DNA of 11,581 nucleotides, taken from the NCBI GenBank assembly GCA_028699365.1, contig JAQVUQ010000001.1, positions 27,101 through 38,681 of the forward strand, in the 5' to 3' direction. The notes beneath the pieces are model-generated. The model did not search any database. It was not told where the DNA came from and was given only the letters and a program-made list of their open reading frames with translations. The position numbers and the translations under genes were made by a program. Of the stretch, positions 1 to 6,124 are shown piece by piece; position 1 is the first letter of the stretch, and every line of letters starts with the position of its first letter. The DNA is from UBA5359 sp028699365 [NCBI: bacterium] (lineage in GTDB: Bacteria > UBP13 > UBA5359).

Positions 1-675
1 CGCTCCCTCGTGGGTTACCGTAAGTACAACCGCAGGCGTAGCAACCTGAGGTACCAGTCCATACGAAACTCCTATCGGCGCAAGCCCGGGGCCGGGAGCA
101 GGAAGTCCCAGCACTTCGGCAGTATCACGCGATATCGGACCTTTTGGCAACACCGGCACGGCCTGTTTCGCTTTCTGCTCCCATAAACTGCGCTCAGTTA
201 GTGCAACCTCCGGCTTAGGCAGCGCAATCTGTTTTTCACCGTACGCAGGCCATTGAACTTTACCTGTCAGCCTACTGGGGCTGAACATACCGCCCGCAAC
301 AGGACTCCTGCCGGCCGAGCCGGAACTTAAGCCACCGGGTTTAGCCAGCGGCACAAACGGGTCCTGTCGTCCCTGTGCCCAGTTAAACCGTCGGGGAGCC
401 GATGCCGGCACTTCCACAAATACCTGATTCGGTACATCCACAGCAGCCACAGTAGCAGCAGGCGTTACCTCTGCTGCCGGCGGTTGTGGGCCGGGAGGAG
501 TTGGAGGCCCACCTGCATCAGGCGCTCCTACCGGCGCACCGCCCTCGGTCGTCGGTACACCGGCAATGTTGGCCGGCTGAGAACCCTTAGCCTTCAACAG
601 ATGGATTGCGCCCAGCGCCGCCAGAGCGGCCAGCAACACGCATAACAGTATAATCTTCTTCTTATTATCATCCAT
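1..675 (-). CDS. pilP: PilP-like pilus alignment protein, 3' end cut by window edge
   Basis: This frame is open from an ATG at 675 to base 1 (225 codons, no stop), so the C-terminus lies outside the window. GGTGA six bases before the ATG serves as ribosome binding site. Visible order: a short charged N-terminus (MDDNKKK), one membrane segment at about residues 8-27, then a long Pro/Ala/Gly-rich stretch to about residue 80. The motif GRQDPFVPL at about 97-105 resembles the conserved (R/Q)DPF element of PilP. PilP normally links PilN/PilO to the secretin PilQ through a C-terminal beta domain, which would start near or past the window edge. Family PilPs are usually lipoproteins; here the single early Cys sits inside the hydrophobic stretch without a lipobox, so an uncleaved anchor is likelier. 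The call rests on the QDPF motif and on position 48 bases after pilO. A GspC-like protein is the alternative. Confidence 0.65.
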   Translation of the reverse strand, partial: MDDNKKKIILLCVLLAALAALGAIHLLKAKGSQPANIAGVPTTEGGAPVGAPDAGGPPTPPGPQPPAAEVTPAATVAAVDVPNQVFVEVPASAPRRFNWAQGRQDPFVPLAKPGGLSSGSAGRSPVAGGMFSPSRLTGKVQWPAYGEKQIALPKPEVALTERSLWEQKAKQAVPVLPKGPISRDTAEVLGLPAPGPGLAPIGVSYGLVPQVATPAVVLTVTHEGA

Positions 676-723
676 TAATCTTCACCAGCAACATCTGCTT
701 TATATATAGTCGTTATCATCCGG

Positions 724-1443
724 CTACGAACCCGATTTCTTGATCTGATACATCGTCAACGGTATAGTTATGTTCAACGCGTAATTAGGTCCGGCGCTAA
801 CACTTCCAGTAGTTGAATTAGTTCCACCCTGAGCGGCAGTGCCCAGCGAAGATGCTATGGATACTTTATCGACTGACAATAAAATAGGGAATTTATTGAG
901 ATATGAGATATAGCCTCTTAATGCCTCGAAGTTCCGGGCACTTATCGTTAACGGCAAAGGCGTTGGAGCCCAATCGTAACTGCCACTGCCGGCTGTCGGA
1001 GCTGCGGCAGCCGGAGCCGCGGCAGTTCCGCCACCGGAAGCACTTCCGCTTCCCAGGGCAAAAGTTATCCCGTTCTTTGTATAGCTTAACCCATTTACAT
1101 CCACACCGGAATACCCACCCAGATAATCGACCATAATCCTGAAAAATTCAGACGTCTGTAGAATAGTCAAAGGAATGACTTTACTGGCATCCAGTTCCTT
1201 ATCTACCATTGCCGTTACCTGATTCATAAGCATGGTCTGCTTAACCTGCAGTTCAGGCAAGCGCTTAATGGTGCTCTTGGCTGACATGATTTTTGTTTCC
1301 TGAGAATCAGCCTCAGTATTGATTGTCGCTACCTCTTCAAGCTTAGGCTTGCACACACCAAGGAAGAAACCTACGCTGGCAACAATAAACAGCCCGATGA
1401 TAACAGCAAACACGTGCAACAGAGATATCTTTTCAAACTTCAT
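724..1443 (-). CDS. pilO: PilO, type IV pilus inner-membrane alignment protein
   Basis: A 239-residue bitopic protein. A short cytoplasmic N-terminus is followed by a membrane helix at about 8-30, a heptad-like polar helix at about 33-85 (likely coiled coil with PilN), and a periplasmic ferredoxin-like region to the end. PilO pairs with PilN and positions PilP and the secretin. The periplasmic domain is split by a Gly/Ser/Ala/Pro linker at about 131-155, with a second Gly/Thr/Ser-rich loop at about 200-218; both look disordered and may be lineage-specific. The ATG overlaps the pilN stop by one base (TAATG), and GGAGG lies nine bases upstream inside pilN, indicating translational coupling and near-equal production. 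PilO sequences diverge widely, so the assignment rests on topology, length and its place between pilN and a pilP-like gene. Confidence 0.85.
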   Translation of the reverse strand: MKFEKISLLHVFAVIIGLFIVASVGFFLGVCKPKLEEVATINTEADSQETKIMSAKSTIKRLPELQVKQTMLMNQVTAMVDKELDASKVIPLTILQTSEFFRIMVDYLGGYSGVDVNGLSYTKNGITFALGSGSASGGGTAAAPAAAAPTAGSGSYDWAPTPLPLTISARNFEALRGYISYLNKFPILLSVDKVSIASSLGTAAQGGTNSTTGSVSAGPNYALNITIPLTMYQIKKSGS

Positions 1444-2165
1444 TATTCCATGCCTCCGCTATCCGCACCGCCGCCGCCCGGAATGCCGTCACCGGAATCT
1501 CCGGGTGGGGGTCCGGCTTCCATCCCCGGTTCAGGCGCCGGAGGGGCTGCCTGCGGCAAGCCTACCGGTTCAACAAGTTTGAATGTCACCTTGAACTGCA
1601 GCATACCAGGAGCGGCGGAAGCCTCTCCTCCCGCACCTTGTGCGGACGAACCGGCAAGATTGCCTTGATTCTTAGGCACTGTAAAAGACGTCGTATCGAT
1701 AGTAACGTCCTTGAAATCCTTGCAATTCATAAAACTAAGATTGCATGTGGCAATCGATTTTGCCCCGCCCAGGGTACTGCAACTAAGGACGATACCATCC
1801 GGCGGCGCTATATCTACGGCAGTTACCCAGACATCCTTGGGCGTATACATACGTACAAGGTCAAGGACCGTTATCCATCGGTTATTGGTTTCCACAACTT
1901 TAGATTTAAAGTTCAGTTTCTCCTCAAGATTACTGATGGCGCTCTGCAAAGTGGATACCTGCGATAATTGAGCGGAATACTGCTGCAACTCCGCCTTCTT
2001 ATCGTCAAGATGCCTTTTGGCCAAGGCGACCCTGCCGCTGAGCAGAATAAAAACGCATACCAGCAAACCGGCGTACATCGCGCTCATGGTACCGAACATT
2101 ATTGCTATCTGACGTATCTTCCGCCGCCTTGCTATCTCCGGCGGCAGAAGGTTGATCTTGATCAA
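1443..2165 (-). CDS. pilN: PilN, type IV pilus inner-membrane alignment protein
   Basis: A 240-residue bitopic protein that opens with the PilN signature IKINLLPPE, the cytoplasmic peptide that docks in the groove of PilM. It is followed by a basic stretch (ARRRK), a membrane helix at about 20-43, a coiled-coil helix at about 45-93, and a ferredoxin-like periplasmic domain at about 108-199. The last 40 residues form a Pro/Gly/Ala-rich acidic tail, beyond the usual PilN length of roughly 180-210. The start must be the TTG at 2165: an in-frame TAA directly precedes it, no other start codon precedes INLLP, and the purine-rich AGGTGGGGG lies just upstream. It begins 19 bases after the pilM stop, and its own stop overlaps the pilO ATG. 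Cysteines in the periplasmic domain (129, 141, 148) could form a disulfide; that is inference. Confidence 0.92.
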   Translation of the reverse strand: MIKINLLPPEIARRRKIRQIAIMFGTMSAMYAGLLVCVFILLSGRVALAKRHLDDKKAELQQYSAQLSQVSTLQSAISNLEEKLNFKSKVVETNNRWITVLDLVRMYTPKDVWVTAVDIAPPDGIVLSCSTLGGAKSIATCNLSFMNCKDFKDVTIDTTSFTVPKNQGNLAGSSAQGAGGEASAAPGMLQFKVTFKLVEPVGLPQAAPPAPEPGMEAGPPPGDSGDGIPGGGGADSGGME

Positions 2166-2184
2166 TTACAACCCCCACCTAACG

Positions 2185-3771
2185 TTATTTGTCAAGAAAC
2201 TCTCTAATGGCCAATCCGGCTGCTATGGAGAATACCGGTGCAGCTTCGGATATATACTTATCATCGAACGACGAAGTATCGATCATTGAAAACGGATCGG
2301 CAATCACTACCGGTATCCCCAGTTCGGCCACAAGGAAATTATCTATGTTTTTCAACCCTGAAGCGCCGCCGCTTATGATAATGCGATCGATATTACCCGA
2401 ATCTTTTATCCTGCTCCTGAAATAATCAAGTGAACGCCTTATCTCGTTAACAATATCCTGCAATGCCGGACGGACAGCCTCCATCAGCTTTTCCATATCA
2501 TATCCGGAAGCATCGTCCTGGGATGATACCGCATCGTCACCGGCTGTTTCCGGTAGCGATGGATCGGTATCAGCATGCTTCTCCCCCGCGTCCTGTCCGG
2601 AGACGGGCTCGCTGACAGCTCCTGCGTTATCCGTTGCCGGCTGTGTGCCGTCACCGACATTTACAGATCCCAGATCCAGCGCTTCTATACCATACAGAGC
2701 TTCCAGAGACAACCCCTGATATCCGCCGTCATTTCCAGGCAGATCAGCAGCCGGTGTCGCAGCTTCGCCTGCTGTCTGCTCCTCTTCCTCAGGCTTTACC
2801 GGCTGCGTGAAGAAGCTTGCCAGGTCCAGCATCTTGTTTGAATCGCCTGCCGCTTCAACGGTCAGGCCGGCATCCGCACCGGCATCGGGTTCATCTGAGG
2901 CGGAAGCCATGTTGAGTATCCTGTCGTAATCCTCGACAGTCTCCGTCGACGGTTCAATGACAGATCCGGCCTCATCCACACCGCTGGGTTCAACAGCGAT
3001 ATCCTGCTTCGGTATGATGGTGTGGGTCAGCTTTATCTGTTCCGCCTCGTCAAGACCTACCAGAAGAAAATTGCTTATCGCCTGAGTTACGTTCCTGCCG
3101 CCCGTCGGTATGCCACGATTGAAGCCAATATTCCCGTCTTTAATTATAGTAATATCCGTCATGGAAGCGCCAATATTTACAATCATTATATTTGAAGGCG
3201 CTTCCTCATCTCCATTTCTGCACACATCGATAAGCGATCTGGACAACGCCAGAGGTTCGATATCGATTGCTACCAGATCCAGCTTTGCGCTGCTCAATGC
3301 CGCTATATGATTATTAACCATTTCTTTTTTGGCAGCTACAAGAAGAACCTCCATCTGGGTCGCCTCGGCGTCATCACTGGGCAAGGATTTAAAATCAAGA
3401 ACAACTTCCTTGGCAGGAAAAGGTATATACCTTTCAACCTCCCACTTCATGGCTTCAGACAGTTCGGCATCACCCATACGCGGCACTTCTATCAATCTGG
3501 TGATCAACGACTGACCGGCCAGAGAGGAAACGGCGGCAGACCTGCTGAAGCCCTCTCTGGCTATCAGACGCGACAAAGCTTCTCCGACAGCTTGAGGTTC
3601 GGTAATAATGCTGGCCTCAATTGCTTCCGACGGGGTCTCCTCAATACCTATATTGACAAGACGGAGGCCGCTCTTAGTGGCCTCTATCTCTACCATCTTT
3701 ATTGAGTTAGTCCCGATATCGACCCCGGTATACCGGTTCTGCTGGCCGAGGATTTTGCTGAAGAAACTCAT
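2185..3771 (-). CDS. pilM: PilM, actin-like pilus assembly ATP-binding protein, with long acidic insert
   Basis: PilM is a cytoplasmic actin/FtsA-fold protein that binds ATP and the PilN N-terminus and links the alignment complex to the motor. The N-terminal half is typical: GVDIGTNSIKMVEIE at 16-30 (phosphate-1 loop), WEVERYIPFP at 110-119, and NIGASMTDITI at 199-209 (phosphate-2). The C-terminal end resumes with EIRRSLDYFRSR at 443-454 and the adenosine motif ISGGASGLKNI at 466-476. Between them, residues about 252-424 form an acidic, Pro/Ser/Ala/Gly-rich insert that makes the protein 528 residues, against about 350 for usual PilMs. The frame stays open through the insert and the family resumes after it, so this is not a frameshift. 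The ATG at 3771 has GGGGA five bases upstream. It lies 81 bases after the preceding prepilin gene and 19 before pilN. Confidence 0.95.
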   Translation of the reverse strand: MSFFSKILGQQNRYTGVDIGTNSIKMVEIEATKSGLRLVNIGIEETPSEAIEASIITEPQAVGEALSRLIAREGFSRSAAVSSLAGQSLITRLIEVPRMGDAELSEAMKWEVERYIPFPAKEVVLDFKSLPSDDAEATQMEVLLVAAKKEMVNNHIAALSSAKLDLVAIDIEPLALSRSLIDVCRNGDEEAPSNIMIVNIGASMTDITIIKDGNIGFNRGIPTGGRNVTQAISNFLLVGLDEAEQIKLTHTIIPKQDIAVEPSGVDEAGSVIEPSTETVEDYDRILNMASASDEPDAGADAGLTVEAAGDSNKMLDLASFFTQPVKPEEEEQTAGEAATPAADLPGNDGGYQGLSLEALYGIEALDLGSVNVGDGTQPATDNAGAVSEPVSGQDAGEKHADTDPSLPETAGDDAVSSQDDASGYDMEKLMEAVRPALQDIVNEIRRSLDYFRSRIKDSGNIDRIIISGGASGLKNIDNFLVAELGIPVVIADPFSMIDTSSFDDKYISEAAPVFSIAAGLAIREFLDK

Positions 3772-3789
3772 TTACATCCCCATAGTGTA

Positions 3790-3819
3790 TTAATAACCAG
3801 TATTATATTCAACGCCCAT
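3790..3819 (-). other. Possible 9-codon leader mini-ORF before pilM
   Basis: In the 81-base gap between the third prepilin gene and pilM, an ATG at 3819 is preceded by AAGGAG (3828-3833) with an ideal 8-base spacing. It opens a short frame encoding MGVEYNTGY and then TAA. The ribosome binding site overlaps no known start. It could be a leader peptide, a remnant of an older gene start, or chance. The hexamer TATAAT at 3802-3807 lies inside it and could be a -10 box for pilM, but no good -35 sits 17 bases upstream. Confidence 0.25.
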
Positions 3820-3852
3820 GCGCCCTTCTCCTTCTTGGAAGCGCGTTTTGAC

Positions 3853-4563
3853 CTATTTTATCATGGGCCTGGCTTTGGATACCAGATGCAACCGGTGCTC
3901 CGTTCCGTCACCGCTGTCGGTCTTTATCACGGTTATGTCTACGGTTACAATGCCGTTTGCACTGCAATTGAATTTTGTTTCTGTTTTAACTTTGCCGACA
4001 ACAGCGTTCTCGCCATATTTCGGCGGAGTGGTCGTTGCATCAGTGTATACCCGTTTCATCAATCTGCCCTCGGAGTCGGTATAGTAGTGGATTAAATGAC
4101 CATACCTTACGGGGACTTCATCTTTTGTTTCTTTGGCAAGAGGAGCTGTAGAACTATAGTTATATATAATGTTATAATTGCCACTCGTATCCTTTACTGG
4201 CAACACGACCCATAGATTTACATCATCATTATCCGTTAGCGGAACATCGGAGCCATCAGCAGCAACGTAGACGTACATAGCCTCTCTAATATCTTTGAGC
4301 ACCGTATCCATGGCAATAACGGCGTTCTGCCGGATATCGACACGAGCATCGCCTTTATGGAAATAGTCGAAACCCACCAGCATGGGCCCCAGAACCAATC
4401 CCAGCAGAATAACCATAATGGCAACTGCAATAATCACCTCTACCAGGGTGAACCCTTGTCTGGATAATGTGCTCTTCGAGCGCGTTATCGGCTGTCCGTT
4501 CTCCGCAGTAGCACTGCTACGGAGGACGGGTCGGTTGTCGGTTGTCGGTTTCGGGATTCCCAT
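3853..4563 (-). CDS. Type IV prepilin, minor-pilin type (PilW/GspJ-like), long leader
   Basis: A 236-residue prepilin. After a 37-residue leader ending in SRQG comes the cleavage/methylation motif G|FTLVE with Glu at +5, then the hydrophobic helix at about 38-60. Next is a region with RQNAVIAMDTVLKDIREA, like the first helix of PilW/GspJ minor pilins, and a beta-rich C-terminus. PilD would cleave it after Gly37 and it would be built into the pilus or its priming tip. The ATG at 4563 has AGGA (4569-4572) five bases upstream; a TTG at 4581 in the same frame lacks such a site. The leader is unusually long because residues about 3-23 are encoded by a heptamer tandem repeat and an imperfect palindrome. 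No other start codon lies between these repeats and the mature N-terminus. The gene follows the second prepilin after 88 bases. The subtype is uncertain. Confidence 0.85.
   Translation of the reverse strand: MGIPKPTTDNRPVLRSSATAENGQPITRSKSTLSRQGFTLVEVIIAVAIMVILLGLVLGPMLVGFDYFHKGDARVDIRQNAVIAMDTVLKDIREAMYVYVAADGSDVPLTDNDDVNLWVVLPVKDTSGNYNIIYNYSSTAPLAKETKDEVPVRYGHLIHYYTDSEGRLMKRVYTDATTTPPKYGENAVVGKVKTETKFNCSANGIVTVDITVIKTDSGDGTEHRLHLVSKARPMIK
4496..4529. repeat. REP-like imperfect palindrome inside a prepilin leader
   Basis: The arms CCGTTCTCC...GTAGCA (left, plus strand) and TGCTAC GGAGGACGG (right) pair around a single central base at 4514. The only departures are a 3-base bulge (GCA, 4505-4507) and one T-G pair. 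This gives about 15 paired positions in a 34-base element that lies wholly within coding sequence, at codons about 12-23 of the prepilin gene. It looks like a dispersed palindromic (REP/MITE-type) unit. Other copies would lie outside this window, so its repetitive nature is inferred. Confidence 0.6.
4531..4555. repeat. Heptamer tandem repeat, about 3.5 copies
   Basis: Plus-strand units TCGGTTG, TCGGTTG and TCGGTTT are followed by a partial TCGG. The array abuts the palindrome at 4496-4529 and encodes residues about 3-11 of the third prepilin (PKPTTDNRP). Because the unit is 7 bases, gain or loss of one copy would shift the reading frame ahead of the mature pilin. Confidence 0.75.
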
Positions 4564-4568
4564 GCCAG

Positions 4569-4572
4569 TCCT
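4569..4572 (-). promoter_or_regulatory. Ribosome binding site of the third prepilin gene
   Basis: AGGA in the coding sense lies five bases before the ATG at 4563. It favours that ATG over the in-frame TTG at 4581, which lies upstream of this site. Confidence 0.6.
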
Positions 4573-4651
4573 TTCAAGCAAGCCCCAATTTATTTTACTT
4601 CATGTCAGCGCGGCAGGCATTACAGATGGCGATTCAAAAAGCATCTCGTTA

Positions 4652-5404
4652 CTACCTGCCCACCAGCGCTTGGCGGGAAATGCTTCGCTCTTTGACGCGC
4701 TCCTTCCAGGAGACCTTGACTTGCACCAGCTTCAGCGATGTTTCGGTAGTGGTAGCCGTAAGCGTGGAAGCTACATCGGTATCCGTAGCATACTCCACAT
4801 ATATCAATCCCGTGCCGTCCTCAAGGCCATCCTTATATCCGGTCTTAGGATTGAAAGTGTAAACAAGTTTGTCCTTCCATACATTGACTTCAAATCCTAG
4901 CCTGATAATATCCGTGGCCGACGGAGGAGTAACGAAGCTGACCAGGATATCGTCATCACTGAGGTCTCCGTCGCCGTCCTCACCGGTGGTAATGGTGTAA
5001 GCAGCGCTATCCAGCACTTGGTAATCTTTATCGGCACCCGGGGCTATTTCGACATCGCTTACCGCAAAGCCTGCAGGACAATTGAGAAAATAGAAATCGG
5101 TATTGCTGCCGTCAGGCGGAGTCTTTATCGCCGGCAAGCCGTCATACCCCAGTGCCCGCAATTCCTCCAACTGATAGACGGCCAGGGAATCGGCCACAGC
5201 CGCGGAATTGGTATGATCGATAGTTACGAAGCCCTCGGGAAATATCTTAATTACCGCCAGTATGCCTATCAGCAGTACAGCCATGGCAATCAGTATCTCC
5301 AACAGAGATAACCCGGAACGATTACCGCCGGCAAACAGCTTCTTACCTTTTGTGTCAGCCGCGCCGAAGCTCATAGCGCAACGGCGAGTAAATTTCACAA
5401 TCAT
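4652..5404 (-). CDS. Type IV prepilin, PilV/GspI-like minor pilin
   Basis: A 250-residue prepilin. A basic 31-residue leader ending GGNRSG precedes the cleavage site G|LSLLEILIAM, with Leu at +1 and the conserved Glu at +5, then a membrane helix at about 32-53. The sequence SLLEILIAMAVLLIGILAV is typical of PilV/GspI pseudopilins, as is the following YQLEELRALG. The C-terminal region is beta-rich with acidic, calcium-site-like runs (GEDGDGDLSDDD); calcium binding is inference. The ATG at 5404 starts four bases after the first prepilin's stop, with a weak GGTGA upstream, so coupling is likely. The frame is open a further 94 codons upstream, but that stretch overlaps the first prepilin gene and has no pilin features, so it was excluded. 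An internal ATG at 5377 would give a shorter leader but lacks a ribosome binding site. Confidence 0.88.
   Translation of the reverse strand: MIVKFTRRCAMSFGAADTKGKKLFAGGNRSGLSLLEILIAMAVLLIGILAVIKIFPEGFVTIDHTNSAAVADSLAVYQLEELRALGYDGLPAIKTPPDGSNTDFYFLNCPAGFAVSDVEIAPGADKDYQVLDSAAYTITTGEDGDGDLSDDDILVSFVTPPSATDIIRLGFEVNVWKDKLVYTFNPKTGYKDGLEDGTGLIYVEYATDTDVASTLTATTTETSLKLVQVKVSWKERVKERSISRQALVGR
4659..4677. repeat. Possible short hairpin at end of second prepilin gene
   Basis: CCCACCA and TGGCGGG form a 7-base inverted repeat with one mismatch around five bases. It overlaps the last codons of the prepilin (before the TAG at 4652-4654). No T-tract follows in the coding direction, so it is not a standard terminator. 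It may be a REP-type unit or chance. Confidence 0.25.
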
Positions 5405-5408
5405 AGCA

Positions 5409-6110
5409 TCACCATGAACTGACGGATGTCGGAGTATCAGCAGCGTTGTTTCTGTATCTGGCGCCTCGACCATCGCGATAGAGGACAAAGTAAACACCCT
5501 TGTGATCGCCTCCGGCACTCTTACTATCGTCCGGACCGTATTTGCCACAGAAGGGTAGCGGCGGATAATTGCCATCTGTATCGGCAAGCGTATCACCATA
5601 GCCGGACAAAGCAATAGTATCGTCAGGACGATATTTATCAAGAAGAGCAGATCTCTTCTTATCCAGACGATCAGCACTCTTGGCATAATTATAGCTTATC
5701 TGCTCCAGATAATCATCCGGATCAGATGCATTCCCGATAAGAGTCAAGTTTGAAGACAGTATGTTCCTGCTATCGCTCGGGCACCTGAATATACTAAACC
5801 CTCCCACATATCCGCCATCTTTAAGAACTCCTGCCCAGCTTTTATACGCGCCCGTTGTACCCTCCACCCTGTCGGGGATCTTGCGATCGTTATCAAGCGA
5901 ATACATCCTTACAGCTTGTCCAATGCTCTTAATATTGCTTATACAGGCGGATTGCCTCGTCTTTTCACGGGCAGAGCTGAAAGAGGGATATAATATAGCG
6001 CTTAACAAGGCCACTATAGCCATAACGACCAGCACTTCCACCAGCGTGAAACCGCTCCTCATTGAGGTCATCGTAACGGATCGCAATTTCTTCGGCAATA
6101 TTGTCTTCAC
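5409..6110 (-). CDS. Type IV prepilin with H-X9-DG C-terminal motif
   Basis: A 233-residue prepilin. The leader of 20 residues ends RSG, followed by G|FTLVEVLVVM with Glu at +5 and a hydrophobic helix at about 21-42. The stretch SACISNIKSIGQAVRMYSLDND at 55-76 contains the conserved post-helix element of the H-X9-DG prepilin family, and FRCPSD at 108-113 is another family feature. Near the C-terminus His203 is followed by nine residues and Asp213-Gly214, the H-X9-DG signature. The family is abundant in Planctomycetota, Verrucomicrobiota/Lentisphaerota and Armatimonadota, and the role of the motif is not settled. The start is the GTG at 6110, with AAGGAG eight bases upstream; an internal ATG at 6062 would leave only a 4-residue leader. 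As first of three prepilins directly after pilD it may be the major pilin, though an ordinary PilA is not recognisable. Confidence 0.9.
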   Translation of the reverse strand: MKTILPKKLRSVTMTSMRSGFTLVEVLVVMAIVALLSAILYPSFSSAREKTRQSACISNIKSIGQAVRMYSLDNDRKIPDRVEGTTGAYKSWAGVLKDGGYVGGFSIFRCPSDSRNILSSNLTLIGNASDPDDYLEQISYNYAKSADRLDKKRSALLDKYRPDDTIALSGYGDTLADTDGNYPPLPFCGKYGPDDSKSAGGDHKGVYFVLYRDGRGARYRNNAADTPTSVSSW

Positions 6111-6118
6111 ACCCTAAG

Positions 6119-6124
6119 CTCCTT
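6119..6124 (-). promoter_or_regulatory. Ribosome binding site fixing a GTG start
   Basis: AAGGAG in the coding sense overlaps the last base of the pilD stop (TGA) and sits eight bases before the GTG at 6110. It selects that start of the H-X9-DG prepilin over internal ATG codons. Confidence 0.75.

Noticed and set aside
1446-1580. GC-rich repetitive-looking stretch at the end of pilN as a mobile or CRISPR-like repeat
   Set aside because: It is explained by Pro/Gly codons of the PilN tail; there are no regular direct repeats or spacers.
2500-3018. Frameshift or fusion as the cause of the long PilM
   Set aside because: The reading frame is continuous and the conserved PilM C-terminus resumes in the same frame after the insert; no foreign domain is recognisable in it.
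4382-4900. A 172-codon plus-strand frame opposite prepilins two and three
   Set aside because: Antisense to two genes with clear prepilin signatures, with no recognisable domain; it passes through the palindrome by chance.
5405-5686. N-terminal extension of the second prepilin by 94 codons
   Set aside because: It overlaps the first prepilin in another frame and would bury the leader peptide; the ATG at 5404 gives a proper prepilin.
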